From positions 41,325-105,324 of the forward strand of contig NZ_VXDB01000017.1 in NCBI RefSeq assembly GCF_008711325.1: a stretch of DNA of 64,000 bases, given 5' to 3'. Within the stretch, counting starts at the first letter, position 1. Each line of letters begins with the position of its first letter. The notes below the pieces were generated by a model, which worked only from the letters and a program-made list of their open reading frames with translations, was not told the origin of the DNA and searched no databases. Below are positions 50,504-60,201 of this stretch, in pieces. Source of the DNA: Roseibium sediminis (GTDB lineage: Bacteria > Pseudomonadota > Alphaproteobacteria > Rhizobiales > Stappiaceae). The position numbers were made by a program, and so were the translations under genes.

Positions 50504-51559
50504 TCAGCCTTCGTAGCGACGCCCGTTTTTGGTGGCGAGGAACGCGTCGAGGCGAATGTCCTCCTGCTTCAGGAAGCCCCGGGACGGCAAGGACCCATCC
50601 CGCACCATCTCGATGACAGCTGCAACGGACGACGCCGTGGTCCAGGCGATGGCGGTGCGCTGCTTGCCAGCGAACTCGATCGGCTTCAAAGCGCGCACGA
50701 ATTCCTTGCGAGCCAGACGGCCATTGATGGTGCCTTCCGCAGACACGTGGACATAGACGACGTCGTCTTCCACCGGCGGCTTGGCATTGACGAGAATTTC
50801 GCCTGCTTCCTTGCGTCGCTCGCGCATCAGGAGTTCGTGAAAGAAGAAATTCATCAGCTTCACATGGCCCGGATAACGCATGGTCTTGTAGTCCATGTTC
50901 GGAACGCTGTCCCGATAGGTCTCGCACATGGTGCCAAGACCGCCAGACGTCGTGAAGGCTTCGAGCTCGATGCCGCCAATGACAACCTTCTCCACCCATT
51001 CCATCGGGGAGACCTGCTTGAGCTGCCCGTCCTCCAGCACCTCGCAGTCATTGAGATATTCATTCACGACCCCTTCCGGAGACCAGTTGAAGGAATAGCT
51101 CATCAGACCAGTCGGGTGCTGCGGCAGAGCGCCCACCCGCATCCTGCAGGACCGGCAGCTTTCGAACTGACGAATGAGATGCGCGCCAACGATTCCCACA
51201 AACCCCGGAGCCAGCCCACACTGCGGAGCCATCAAGGCCTTGGCGCTGTCCGACATGGCGATGATCGCCTTTGTCGTCGGCACGTCTTCTGTCAGGTCAA
51301 AATAGTGGATGCCCAGCCCGTGCGCGGTTTCCGCCACTCCCTTGTTGAAGGAGTAGGGCAGGCAGGACAGCACGGCATCCACCGTGCCCAGCGCCCCGGA
51401 GAGTGCCGACTTGTCGGACACATCAAGGGATTTCGCTTCAAAGGGCATGCCTTCGGGGGCAACGAGGTCAAAACCGATCACCTCGAACCCGGTATCGAGC
51501 AGGAGTTCGGCTGCCAGTCGGCCAACTTTTCCAAGGCCCAGAACTGCGATGGTTTTCAT
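50504..51559 (-). CDS. Saccharopine dehydrogenase family protein (saccharopine or lysine 6-dehydrogenase)
   Basis: NAD(P)-dependent enzyme of lysine breakdown, 351 aa. The Rossmann motif TIAVLGLGKVGRLAAELL starts at residue 3. VDAVLSCLPYSFNKGVAETA and YFDLTEDVPTTKAI are typical of the family. AGGAGA lies just before the ATG at 51559; the long upstream frame is a shadow of the aldehyde dehydrogenase. It is 10 bases from that gene. The product would be 2-aminoadipate 6-semialdehyde, either from saccharopine or directly from lysine; no lysine-ketoglutarate reductase domain is present, which leaves both options open. Confidence 0.82.
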   Translation of the reverse strand: MKTIAVLGLGKVGRLAAELLLDTGFEVIGFDLVAPEGMPFEAKSLDVSDKSALSGALGTVDAVLSCLPYSFNKGVAETAHGLGIHYFDLTEDVPTTKAIIAMSDSAKALMAPQCGLAPGFVGIVGAHLIRQFESCRSCRMRVGALPQHPTGLMSYSFNWSPEGVVNEYLNDCEVLEDGQLKQVSPMEWVEKVVIGGIELEAFTTSGGLGTMCETYRDSVPNMDYKTMRYPGHVKLMNFFFHELLMRERRKEAGEILVNAKPPVEDDVVYVHVSAEGTINGRLARKEFVRALKPIEFAGKQRTAIAWTTASSVAAVIEMVRDGSLPSRGFLKQEDIRLDAFLATKNGRRYEG

Positions 51560-51569
51560 GGGTTTCTCC

Positions 51570-53093
51570 TCAGATCTCGAACCGGATGCCCTGAGCAAGC
51601 GGAAGCTCGCGTGAATAGTTGATGGTGTTGGTCTGGCGCCGCATGTAGGCTTTCCAAGCATCCGAACCGCTCTCGCGCCCGCCCCCTGTTTCCTTTTCGC
51701 CGCCAAATGCCCCGCCGATCTCTGCGCCGGACGGGCCGATATTCACATTGGCGATGCCACAATCGGACCCTGCAGCAGACAGGAAATACTCGGTTTCGCG
51801 CACATCCGTAGAGAAGATGCAGGAGCTCAGGCCCTGCGGAACCGCGTTGTGCATCGTGATTGCGTCATCCAGATCGCGGTACTTCACGGCATAGAGAATG
51901 GGGGCAAAGGTTTCCGTATGCATGATGGCCGTCTGGCCTGGCATTTCAACGATGGCCGGTGTCACATAGGCCGCATTCGGATACTGATCCACCAGCGCGC
52001 GCTGACCGCCGTGAACTGTTCCGCCTTCGGCCTTCGCCTGCTTCATGGCAGCCATCATGGCCTCCAGCGCCGGACTGTCGATCAAGGGTCCGACAAGAGT
52101 GCCGGTCGTGAGTGGGTCGCCGATTGGCAGGCCTTGATAAGCCTTGATGATGCGGGGGAGCAGATCGTCATAGACATCTTCATGAACGATCAACCGGCGC
52201 AAGGTGGTGCACCGCTGTCCGGCGGTGCCGACAGCCGAAAACACGATCGCTCGCAACGCCATTTCAAGGTCGGCAGAGGGCGCGACAATCATGGCATTGT
52301 TGCCGCCAAGCTCCAGAATGGTCTTGCCGAGGCGACGGGACATGTCTGATGCAACGGCACGGCCCATCGGGACAGAGCCCGTTGCGGAGATGATCGCAAC
52401 ATCCGGAGACGCGGTGAGGGCTTCGCCGAGATCCCGTCCGCCGATCAGCGTCTGGATCAAACCCTTCGGCGCATCGGCTCCAAAGGAAGCCATGACGCGT
52501 TCGCAAATGACCTGCACGGCCAAAGCCGTCAGCGGTGTTTTTTCTGATGGCTTCCAGATCACCGGATCACCGCATACCAGCGCCAGCGCCGCATTCCAGC
52601 ACCATGGCGCGACGGGGAAGTTGAAGGCGGTAATCACGCCGCAAACGCCCATCGGATGCCAGGTCTCCCGCATGGAGTGACCCCGACGTTCAGATGCGAT
52701 GGTGAGGCCATAAAGCTGACGCGACAACCCGACGGCAAAGTCGCAAATGTCAATCATTTCCTGAACTTCGCCAAGACCCTCCTGCAGGATCTTGCCGCAT
52801 TCAAGGGTCACGAGCGCGCCGAGGTTTTCCTTCTCCTTGCGCAGTTCTTCTCCAAGCAATCGAACAAATTCGCCCCGGCGCGGGGCCGGAACCGTCCGCC
52901 AGTCAAGAAAGGCTTCTCGCGCCGCGCGGATCGTTTGTGCCGCGTCGTCAATCGACTGTTCGTCCAGTCGTGCGATCACGCTGCCATCGATGGGCGTCGT
53001 GACTGTCAGGCTGCCAGTGGGTGCCAGAAAGCGGTCCAGACCGCACCGGCTGATGATTTCTGGAAAGGATGAATGGGAGTGCTCTTGTGGCAT
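51570..53093 (-). CDS. 2-Aminoadipate 6-semialdehyde dehydrogenase (ALDH7/AmaB-like)
   Basis: Oxidises 2-aminoadipate semialdehyde (or piperideine-6-carboxylate) to 2-aminoadipate; 507 aa. The ALDH7 pattern is clear: GVCGVITAFNFPVAPWCWNAAL, the catalytic Glu in LELGGNNAM and the catalytic Cys in TAGQRCTTLRR. NVNIGPSGAEIGGAFGGEKETGGGRE near the C-terminus is typical of antiquitin. The start at 53093 is chosen over 53141; neither has a strong ribosome site. It forms an operon with the saccharopine dehydrogenase-like gene and is divergent from an Lrp-type regulator. Confidence 0.88.
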   Translation of the reverse strand: MPQEHSHSSFPEIISRCGLDRFLAPTGSLTVTTPIDGSVIARLDEQSIDDAAQTIRAAREAFLDWRTVPAPRRGEFVRLLGEELRKEKENLGALVTLECGKILQEGLGEVQEMIDICDFAVGLSRQLYGLTIASERRGHSMRETWHPMGVCGVITAFNFPVAPWCWNAALALVCGDPVIWKPSEKTPLTALAVQVICERVMASFGADAPKGLIQTLIGGRDLGEALTASPDVAIISATGSVPMGRAVASDMSRRLGKTILELGGNNAMIVAPSADLEMALRAIVFSAVGTAGQRCTTLRRLIVHEDVYDDLLPRIIKAYQGLPIGDPLTTGTLVGPLIDSPALEAMMAAMKQAKAEGGTVHGGQRALVDQYPNAAYVTPAIVEMPGQTAIMHTETFAPILYAVKYRDLDDAITMHNAVPQGLSSCIFSTDVRETEYFLSAAGSDCGIANVNIGPSGAEIGGAFGGEKETGGGRESGSDAWKAYMRRQTNTINYSRELPLAQGIRFEI

Positions 53094-53219
53094 GGTATCG
53101 GTCCCCGAAGTATTTCTCCCTTCATGATGCGCCTCCCTCATGTCAGGCGAAATGGGATTTTTATTGCCTATTCGTCAGGCTTCTTGCTTTTTGCTCAATT
53201 CAAGTGACATAATTTCAGG

Positions 53220-53645
53220 ATGGATGACCTCGATCAGCAGCTTTTGCTTTTGTTGGAAAAGGATTCGCGCAGCTCCGCGGCGGATCTCGCGCGGCAGCTT
53301 GGTGTCTCGCGTGGCACAGTTCAAAACCGGATCGACAAGCTTGTTCACCAGGGCACGATCGAGCGGTTCACGATAGAGCTTGGTCGCTCGGACATAGATT
53401 TTCAGGTAAGTGCCTTTGCCCTGATCCAGCTGAAGGTTGGCGATGACAAGGTGGTTCGAGCTGCCTTTCGGCGTATTCCGGAGATCATGGCGGTCTCAAC
53501 GCTCAGCGGCAATTTCGACCTTGTTGTCGAGCTTCGCTGTTCTTCCCTGTCACGTCTGGACGAGGTGATAGATCATATCCGCAGTCTTGGGGATGTGGCA
53601 GGAACACAAAGCCATATCCGCCTTCGGAGCTGGCAGAACAGCTAG
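53220..53645 (+). CDS. Lrp/AsnC-family transcriptional regulator
   Basis: A 141-aa regulator. The N-terminal HTH is LDQQLLLLLEKDSRSSAADL with ARQLGVSRGTVQNRIDKL (about residues 4-40), and the C-terminal RAM ligand-binding domain (about 60-140) contains VSTLSGNFDLVVEL. It is divergent from the lysine-catabolic genes across 126 bases, so it probably senses lysine or a product and controls them. GTCAGGC occurs twice in that gap (about 53141 and 53174), a possible but unproven contact sequence. Confidence 0.87.
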   Translation: MDDLDQQLLLLLEKDSRSSAADLARQLGVSRGTVQNRIDKLVHQGTIERFTIELGRSDIDFQVSAFALIQLKVGDDKVVRAAFRRIPEIMAVSTLSGNFDLVVELRCSSLSRLDEVIDHIRSLGDVAGTQSHIRLRSWQNS

Positions 53646-53675
53646 CGGTGCCCGTTCTTCGTGGCAGCTCTCGCC

Positions 53676-53713
53676 AAAACGCCCGCCGGTCTGGAAGGAT
53701 CGGGCGGGCGTTT
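53676..53713. terminator. Bidirectional terminator between lrp and the KGSA dehydrogenase gene
   Basis: AAACGCCCGCC (53677-53687) and GGCGGGCGTTT (53703-53713) are perfect 11-bp arms with a 15-base loop. A runs on the left and T runs on the right give U tracts in both directions, fitting the convergent gene ends at 53645 and 53771. Confidence 0.8.
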
Positions 53714-53770
53714 GACCATGTTCGATTTCAGGTCTGGCGGGAGCAGGGACTTCCTCCCTGCCGCAGCATT

Positions 53771-55279
53771 TCACCGAATGTCGAGAACATCATCCGGGAT
53801 GTTCTGATAACAGACCGGACGCAGGAAACGCCGGATGGCGAGCGTGCCGACGCTGGTTGCCCCGAAATTCGTGGACGCCGGATAAGGGCCGCCATGAACC
53901 ATGGCTTCGCTGACCTCAACACCTGTCGGATATCCGTTGGCCAGAATACGGCCTGCCTTGCGCTCAAGGATCGGCATCAAACGCCGTGCAAGGGCCGTGT
54001 CGCCAGTGTCCATCATCAAGGTGCTGGTCAACTGCCCCTCGAATGATTTGGCAACTTCGAGCATCTCTGCCGGATCAGACACCTCGACAAAGATCCCGAG
54101 CGGGCCGAAGACTTCATGCCCGAGAGCTGCATTGGCAAGAAAATCCTTGCCGGTGGTGGCGAAGAAATAGGGCGTTGCGTTGCGCTGGTCACAAACGGTT
54201 GTCAGCACCTGCCGGACACCGGTTGTTGCTGCGATCTTGTCGCGCCCTGCACGGTAGCCGGCTGCGATTCCATCGGTCAGCATGACCTGCGCTGCGACCT
54301 GAGACAGGGCTTCAGAAGCCGTCTCGACAAAGGCAGTGGCGTCGGGTCCCGCAAGGGCGATGACAACTCCCGGATTGGTGCAGAACTGGCCGGCGCCCAT
54401 GGTCAGCGATCCCGCCCAGCCCTTCGCAATCTCGGCCCCTCTTGCTGCCAGCGCGTCCGGCAGAAGGAATACCGGATTGACGCTGCCAAGTTCACCAAAG
54501 AACGGGATCGGCACCGGGCGCGCGGCACAAAGGTCAAACAGGGCACGCCCTGCCCCAAGAGATCCTGTGAAGCCGACCGCTGAAATGAGCGGATGTTGGA
54601 CGAGAGCTGCGCCGAGATCGGTCGTATTGCCCTGAATGAGGCTGAAGACGCCCTTTGGCATGCCGGTTTTCTCAATAGCCGCCAGAATGGCATCTGCGAT
54701 GATTTCGCCCGTTCCCGGATGAGCGGGATGCCCCTTCACGACTACCGGACACCCGGCAGCCAGTGCCGATGCCGTGTCTCCACCTGCCGTGGAAAAGGCC
54801 AGTGGGAAATTGGAGGCCCCGAATACGGCAACAGGCCCGACCGGGCGCTGGACCATTTTCAGGTCCGGGCGCGGCATGGGGGCCCTGTCCGGCAAGGCTT
54901 CGTCGTGGCGCAGATCGAGATAGTCTCCCTTCTCGATGTGGCGGGCAAACAATCGCAGTTGGCCTGTCGTCCGGCCCCGTTCCCCCTGAAGACGCGCTTC
55001 GGGAAGGCCGGTCTCGCGGGTGCCGATCTCCGTGATGGCGTCTGCACGCGCCTCGATTTCATCCGCTATTGCGTCCAGAAACGCAGCACGCTCGGCCCGG
55101 CTGGAATAACCATAGGTCCAGAATGCCTCTTCTGCTGCCACAACAGCCCGCTCGACTTCCGCAGCTCCGCCATTGGCTGTTTGATGAGATGGCCCGCGAA
55201 CAGGCTGCGAGGCAAAGGTCCCTTCAGAACCAGTCCATTCCCCGGCAATCAGGTGTTTTCCATGGGGCTCGAATGACAT
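53771..55279 (-). CDS. araE: 2,5-Dioxovalerate (alpha-ketoglutarate semialdehyde) dehydrogenase
   Basis: Last step of non-phosphorylating pentose oxidation: alpha-ketoglutarate semialdehyde to 2-oxoglutarate. It is a 502-aa ALDH of the KGSADH type. Motifs are GPVAVFGASNFPLAFSTAGGD, the catalytic Glu in FFGELGSVNPVF and the catalytic Cys in GAGQFCTNPGVV. GGAGTATCTGC precedes the ATG at 55279; the frame continues upstream only through the next gene. It is the end of the chvE-gguA-gguB-araC-araA-araD-araE operon, followed by a terminator. Symbols follow the Azospirillum ara nomenclature. Confidence 0.9.
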   Translation of the reverse strand: MSFEPHGKHLIAGEWTGSEGTFASQPVRGPSHQTANGGAAEVERAVVAAEEAFWTYGYSSRAERAAFLDAIADEIEARADAITEIGTRETGLPEARLQGERGRTTGQLRLFARHIEKGDYLDLRHDEALPDRAPMPRPDLKMVQRPVGPVAVFGASNFPLAFSTAGGDTASALAAGCPVVVKGHPAHPGTGEIIADAILAAIEKTGMPKGVFSLIQGNTTDLGAALVQHPLISAVGFTGSLGAGRALFDLCAARPVPIPFFGELGSVNPVFLLPDALAARGAEIAKGWAGSLTMGAGQFCTNPGVVIALAGPDATAFVETASEALSQVAAQVMLTDGIAAGYRAGRDKIAATTGVRQVLTTVCDQRNATPYFFATTGKDFLANAALGHEVFGPLGIFVEVSDPAEMLEVAKSFEGQLTSTLMMDTGDTALARRLMPILERKAGRILANGYPTGVEVSEAMVHGGPYPASTNFGATSVGTLAIRRFLRPVCYQNIPDDVLDIR

Positions 55280-55290
55280 GCAGATACTCC

Positions 55291-56208
55291 TTATTTGCCC
55301 CATTTCAATGCGATCAGGTCCAGCTCGCGTGATAGAGACAGCAAGCGATCCCGGGTTCGCGCCGAAAGGGGCTTCAGCGGATGGCGCACATGATCGGAGC
55401 CGATCACATCGCCTTCCATCATCACCGTCTTGGTTGCGCGCAGGCCGCACTGACGGTTCTCGTGATTGATCAATGGGAGACAGAGCTTCCATTGTGAAAG
55501 CGCAGCGTCAAGGTTGCCTGCTAGGTATTCGGTCACTATCGGCCTGATTTTTTCCGGCTGCAGGGCGGATGTCATCGTTCCCGTACAGCCTGCGTCAAGG
55601 TCCGCCAGCAAGGTCACGGCTTCTTCGCCGTCGAACGGGCCGATGATATGCTCGCCGCCAGCCTCGATCAGCGCCGCAAGCTTGTCGGCGGCAAACGGGG
55701 TTTCCATCTTGAAATAGGAGACGTTCTCGATCTCCCGCGCCATTTTCACCAGAAGGGGAACCGGCAGGCTGACACCGGAAAGAGGCGCATCCTGCACCAT
55801 GATCGGGATCGAAATTGCGTCAGAGACACTTTGAAAATGCTCAAGAATGCCCGTCTCCGAGGGAACCAGCCCGACGCCGTGGTAAGGTGGCATCATCATG
55901 AGCATGGAGGCTCCCATGCCTTGTGCCTCTTTTGCACGAGTGGTGACGATCCCTGTCGAGAAATGGCTGATGGTGACGATCACCGGAACACGTCCGGCAA
56001 CATGCTCCAGACTGACCCGCGTAAGGATCGCGCGTTCCTCATCGGACAGGAGAAACTGCTCGGAATAATTGGCGAGAATGCAGATGGCGTCGACACCCTG
56101 ATCGATCATGCAATCGAGCACGCGGCACATGCCGTCTGGGTCAATCCGTCCATCGGCATGAAACGGGGTGGGAGCAACGGGGAGAATTCCGGAAAGCGGC
56201 TTGATCAT
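55291..56208 (-). CDS. araD: L-2-keto-3-deoxyarabonate dehydratase (DHDPS family)
   Basis: Converts L-2-keto-3-deoxyarabonate to alpha-ketoglutarate semialdehyde. It is a 305-aa class I aldolase-fold enzyme: PVAPTPFHADGRID at the N-terminus, MMMPPYHGVGLVPSE with the active-site Tyr, and the Schiff-base Lys in VSYFKMETPFAADK (about residue 166). The start MIKPLSG at 56208 leaves a 78-base gap to araA. araE begins 11 bases after its stop. A dihydrodipicolinate synthase role is unlikely in this sugar operon. Confidence 0.87.
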   Translation of the reverse strand: MIKPLSGILPVAPTPFHADGRIDPDGMCRVLDCMIDQGVDAICILANYSEQFLLSDEERAILTRVSLEHVAGRVPVIVTISHFSTGIVTTRAKEAQGMGASMLMMMPPYHGVGLVPSETGILEHFQSVSDAISIPIMVQDAPLSGVSLPVPLLVKMAREIENVSYFKMETPFAADKLAALIEAGGEHIIGPFDGEEAVTLLADLDAGCTGTMTSALQPEKIRPIVTEYLAGNLDAALSQWKLCLPLINHENRQCGLRATKTVMMEGDVIGSDHVRHPLKPLSARTRDRLLSLSRELDLIALKWGK

Positions 56209-56286
56209 GGGAGCTCTCTTCGCATGAACGGGTCGAGGGAGAATGCACAAAGGCACGAAAGGTGAATTGCGGCGCGGGCTTGTGTC

Positions 56287-57210
56287 TTACCAGTCGAAGG
56301 CCGGGGCTGTGACACGTTTTCCAAGCAGGAAGGCATCGGCGACATGGCGCAAAGGGGAGAGATCCATGTCGATCCCCCCGCGCCTGACCAGTTGGGCCAT
56401 CTGGGCATAAAGGCGCGGATATTCTCCGGCCAATCCATCGTGTTCATCGACAATCCGGCCATCGATCGTGAGCTTGCCACCGCCATTTTCCAGCAGCATG
56501 CGGCCCTGCTCCGTTTCAGCCTCGATCGTCCATTTGGGTTCACCCGGCTCCAGCCAATCCAGCTCCAGCGACACGTCTGCCCCAGCTGGATGGGAAAAGC
56601 GGCAAGTCGCCGCGATCGGCGTTTCCCGATTGCCCGGAAAGTGCAGCTCGGCCGAAGTCAGATGAACCGGGTCAGGAAGGATCTCGGTCAGGATCGACAA
56701 GGCGTTGATGCCCGGATCAAAAACACCAAGACCACCAGCTTCAAACACCCAGTCCTGATTTGGATGCCACTGGCGCACGTTTTCGCGCCAGGTGATCTTG
56801 AGGTAGCGCAAGTCCTTGTCCGCAAGCCACGCCTTTGCAGCGGGCACCATGTCTGCCTGACGCGAATGCCACGTCGCATAAAGCGAAACCCGGTGCTTTT
56901 CCGCAAGCTCTGCCAGTTCTTGGCATTCGGACAAGGTTGCACCCGGCGGCTTTTCCAGCATCACATGACGACGCGCCTTGATGGCAGCCTTGGCATATTC
57001 AAACCGGGGAACGGGAGGCAGGCACAGAGAGACGACGCGGATATCTGGCCGATCTTCCAGCATCCTGTCCAAATCCGTATAGGCCGGAACCCCGGAAACC
57101 GACCCGTTCCGTGAAACGGTGGCTGACAGGTCCCAATCCGGACTTTGCGCGATAGCAGGCACATGCTGATCCACCGCGATCTTGCCTATCCCAACAAGTG
57201 CGATCTCCAT
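56287..57210 (-). CDS. araA: Aldose 1-dehydrogenase, Gfo/Idh/MocA family (L-arabinose/D-galactose 1-dehydrogenase)
   Basis: First oxidation of the sugar to its lactone. It is 307 aa with an N-terminal Rossmann domain ([20 protein letters not shown]) and the catalytic Lys in MLEKPPGATLSE (about residue 92); WHSRQADMVPAAKAWL is typical of galactose/arabinose dehydrogenases. The ATG at 57210 overlaps the dehydratase stop by one base (TGATG), so it is translationally coupled. Specificity between L-arabinose and D-galactose is usually relaxed in this family. Confidence 0.88.
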   Translation of the reverse strand: MEIALVGIGKIAVDQHVPAIAQSPDWDLSATVSRNGSVSGVPAYTDLDRMLEDRPDIRVVSLCLPPVPRFEYAKAAIKARRHVMLEKPPGATLSECQELAELAEKHRVSLYATWHSRQADMVPAAKAWLADKDLRYLKITWRENVRQWHPNQDWVFEAGGLGVFDPGINALSILTEILPDPVHLTSAELHFPGNRETPIAATCRFSHPAGADVSLELDWLEPGEPKWTIEAETEQGRMLLENGGGKLTIDGRIVDEHDGLAGEYPRLYAQMAQLVRRGGIDMDLSPLRHVADAFLLGKRVTAPAFDW

Positions 57211-58952
57211 CAATGTGCATCCTTTCCGACCGGCGATCCGCGGCACCCTTTCAGGAAATCAAGATCTGCTCCTGTATCAGCACCGGTTACATGGGTTTGG
57301 TGCAACCATGCATAACCGCTTTCCGCCCTCTCGTGACCCGGCCTCCATTTGGAAAGCCGATCTTCCAATTCCGCATCGGAAATATCCAGATGAAGGCGCC
57401 TTGCCTCGACATCAACCTCGATCATGTCGCCAGTTCGCACCACGGCGAGCGGCCCGCCAGCCGCAGCCTCCGGGGCGGTGTGGAGGATCACCGTGCCATA
57501 GGCCGTGCCGGACATGCGAGCATCGGATATGCGGATCATATCCTTGATGCCTTTTTTCAGAACCTTCGGCGGCAAGCCCATGTTGCCCACCTCGGCCATG
57601 CCCGGATAGCCCTTCGGGCCGCAGTTCTTCAGCACCATGATGCATGTCTCGTCGATATCGAGCCTATCGTCCGAAATCCGCGCCTTGTAGTCGTCGATAT
57701 CCTCGAAAACCACAGCACGACCACGATGCTTCATGAGATGGGGTGACGCTGCGGAAGGTTTCAGGACCGCTCCCCTTGGGGCGAGGTTCCCGCGCAAAAC
57801 GGCGATGCCACCCTGATTTGTCAGAGCCTTGTCCACCGGCAGGATCACATCCTCGTTCCAGTTGCGGACATCCTTTACCTCGTCCCAGATAGTTTCGCCG
57901 GACACGGTAAGCGCGTCCTTGTGCAGCTGGCCACCTTCGCCAAGGCGTTTCAACACGACCGGCAACCCACCTGCATAGAAGAATTCTTCCATGAGATACT
58001 CGCCGGAAGGCATCAGGTTCACGATGGTTGCCACATCCCGTCCGCAGCGGTCCCAGTCGTCCAGGGTCAAATCCACCCCGACACGCCCTGCGATGGCAAG
58101 CAGGTGAATGACTGCATTCGTCGACCCGCCAATTGCCCCGTTGGTCCGAATGGCATTCTCGAATGCTTTCCGCGTCATGATGTCGGAGGGTTTCAGGTCA
58201 TCCTTGACCATCTGAACGATGCGCCTTCCGGACAATTGCGCCATGACGCGGCGGCGGGAATCTACGCCCGGAATGGCAGCATTTCCTGAAAGCGCCATCC
58301 CCAGTGCCTCAGCCATGGAGGCCATTGTGGAGGCCGTGCCCATGGTGTTGCAGCTGCCCGAAGAGCGGGACATGGATTCCTCGGCCTCAAGGAATTCTTC
58401 CTGTGTTATCTCGCCAGCCTTCACCGCTTCGGCGAACTTCCACAAATGCGTGCCCGATCCGACCCGTTCGCCTCGGAAATAGCCGTTCAGCATCGGGCCA
58501 CCGGTCACGACGATGGATGGAAGATCTGTGGAAGCGGCCGCCATGAGAAGAGACGGCGTGGTCTTGTCACATCCGACCAGGAGCACCGCTCCGTCAATCG
58601 GCTGACCGCGCATCTGCTCTTCGATGGAAAGAGCAGCCAGATTGCGAAACATCATCGCTGTCGGGCGGAACGTGTTTTCTGACGCGGAAAACACCGGAAC
58701 CTCGACAGGGAACCCACCAGCTTCCCACACACCCGCCTTCACCTTTTCAGCCAGTTCGCGCAGGTGGCCATTGCATGGGGTGAGGTCTGACCATGTGTTG
58801 AGGATGCCGATGATCGGGCGACCGTCAAAGAGGTCATGCGGATGACCCTGGTTCTTCATCCATCCCCGGTGATAGATCGTGTCGCGGCTGGTGCCGCTGT
58901 ACCATTCCTGAGAGCGCAGTTTGCGCGGCCAGACTGCCGGTTTGAACGTCAT
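57210..58952 (-). CDS. araC: L-arabonate dehydratase (IlvD/Edd family)
   Basis: Iron-sulfur dehydratase converting L-arabonate to L-2-keto-3-deoxyarabonate; 580 aa. The family Cys ligands are seen in [17 protein letters not shown] (about residue 128) and [13 protein letters not shown] (about 200). [20 protein letters not shown] near residue 50 holds the first Cys. It is 3 bases after gguB and overlaps araA by one base. Members of this clade also accept D-fuconate or D-galactonate-like acids. It is not the biosynthetic IlvD, judging from length and context. Confidence 0.9.
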   Translation of the reverse strand: MTFKPAVWPRKLRSQEWYSGTSRDTIYHRGWMKNQGHPHDLFDGRPIIGILNTWSDLTPCNGHLRELAEKVKAGVWEAGGFPVEVPVFSASENTFRPTAMMFRNLAALSIEEQMRGQPIDGAVLLVGCDKTTPSLLMAAASTDLPSIVVTGGPMLNGYFRGERVGSGTHLWKFAEAVKAGEITQEEFLEAEESMSRSSGSCNTMGTASTMASMAEALGMALSGNAAIPGVDSRRRVMAQLSGRRIVQMVKDDLKPSDIMTRKAFENAIRTNGAIGGSTNAVIHLLAIAGRVGVDLTLDDWDRCGRDVATIVNLMPSGEYLMEEFFYAGGLPVVLKRLGEGGQLHKDALTVSGETIWDEVKDVRNWNEDVILPVDKALTNQGGIAVLRGNLAPRGAVLKPSAASPHLMKHRGRAVVFEDIDDYKARISDDRLDIDETCIMVLKNCGPKGYPGMAEVGNMGLPPKVLKKGIKDMIRISDARMSGTAYGTVILHTAPEAAAGGPLAVVRTGDMIEVDVEARRLHLDISDAELEDRLSKWRPGHERAESGYAWLHQTHVTGADTGADLDFLKGCRGSPVGKDAH

Positions 58953-58955
58953 GGC

Positions 58956-60188
58956 TTACCCCTGCTTGCTCTTGTTGTAGACATCGAAAATCACGGCAGC
59001 GAGCAGCACCAGACCCTTGATCATCTGCTGATAATCAATGCCGATGCCCATGATCGACATGCCGTTGTTGAGAACGCCCATCAGGAACGCCCCGACAACG
59101 GCACCGACAATCTTGCCAACACCACCGGACATTGACGCTCCGCCAATGAAGACGGCGGCAATCACATCCAGCTCAAGCGCAAAACCCGCCTTCGGCGTTG
59201 CCGTGTTGAGGCGCGCCGCGAAAACCAGCCCGGCGGCGGCAGCCAGAATGCCCATGTTGAGGAAGGCGAGGAATGTCAGGCGTTCGGTCTTGATACCGGA
59301 AAGTTTTGCGGCCTTGTGGTTCCCGCCAAGCGCATAGATGCGTCGGCCAATCACCGTGCGCTCCGTCAGGAAGGCGTAGATGATGGTAAGCACACCCATG
59401 GTGATCAGAACGTTTGGCAGGCCACGGAATGTGGACAGCTTGAACATGATGAAGACGAGCGCTGCGCTGATGATGGAAATGCGCAGGACAAAGAAGCCGA
59501 ACGGTTCGTCTTCCACACCGTAGGCGCGGTTGCGGGCCCGGTTGTGCAATCCGCCCCAGACAACGAGGGCAGCTGCGGCCAATCCCGTCAAAAGCGCAAG
59601 AACGTTGACCTTTCGCGCGTCGAAGACCGACGTCAAGGACTCCCCGATGGCCGCCGGAAAGATGTCCGGAACAAAGCCATTCGCGATTGTCTGAAATTCC
59701 TTGGGGAACGGACCGACAGACTGGCCTTCCAGAAGCCAGAGCGACAGGCCGCGGAACACCAGCATGCCTGCAAGCGTGACGATGAAGGAGGGTATCTTCC
59801 AATACGCCACCCAGTAGCCCTGGGCCATACCGATGAGGCCGCCGACAGCCAGGCAGACCACGATGGTCACCAGCCAGTTTATCTCGTGATTTACGATCAT
59901 CACGGCGGCGAGCGCACCGATGAACCCCATTACCGAGCCGACAGACAGATCGATGTTGCCGGAAACAATGACGATGAGCATCCCCAACGCCATGATGATG
60001 ATATAGCTGTTCTGGAGAAGCAGATTCGTGATGTTAACCGGGCGCAGCAAGGTGCCGCCCGTCACGATCTGGAAAAACACCATGATCGCAATCAACGCAA
60101 AGAGCAGTCCGTATTCCCTGAGGTTGGCGAGCAGGTATTTCCCGATCCCCTTTTGCTCGGCGCTGTCCTGAGATTCTGCAAGGGCCAT
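58956..60188 (-). CDS. gguB: Sugar ABC transporter permease GguB
   Basis: Inner-membrane permease of a CUT2-type sugar importer, 410 aa, about ten helices. NSYIIIMALGMLIVIVSGNIDLSVGSVMGF (residues about 60-90) and AVFIGGASMSGGVGKIVGA near the C-terminus are family hallmarks. A hydrophilic insert around residues 180-225 (FPAAIGESLTSVFDARK, then an Arg-rich stretch) is typical of the XylH/GguB size class. It follows gguA by 13 bases and precedes araC by 3. Confidence 0.92.
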   Translation of the reverse strand: MALAESQDSAEQKGIGKYLLANLREYGLLFALIAIMVFFQIVTGGTLLRPVNITNLLLQNSYIIIMALGMLIVIVSGNIDLSVGSVMGFIGALAAVMIVNHEINWLVTIVVCLAVGGLIGMAQGYWVAYWKIPSFIVTLAGMLVFRGLSLWLLEGQSVGPFPKEFQTIANGFVPDIFPAAIGESLTSVFDARKVNVLALLTGLAAAALVVWGGLHNRARNRAYGVEDEPFGFFVLRISIISAALVFIMFKLSTFRGLPNVLITMGVLTIIYAFLTERTVIGRRIYALGGNHKAAKLSGIKTERLTFLAFLNMGILAAAAGLVFAARLNTATPKAGFALELDVIAAVFIGGASMSGGVGKIVGAVVGAFLMGVLNNGMSIMGIGIDYQQMIKGLVLLAAVIFDVYNKSKQG

Positions 60189-60201
60189 CTGCCTCGCCTC
60201 C

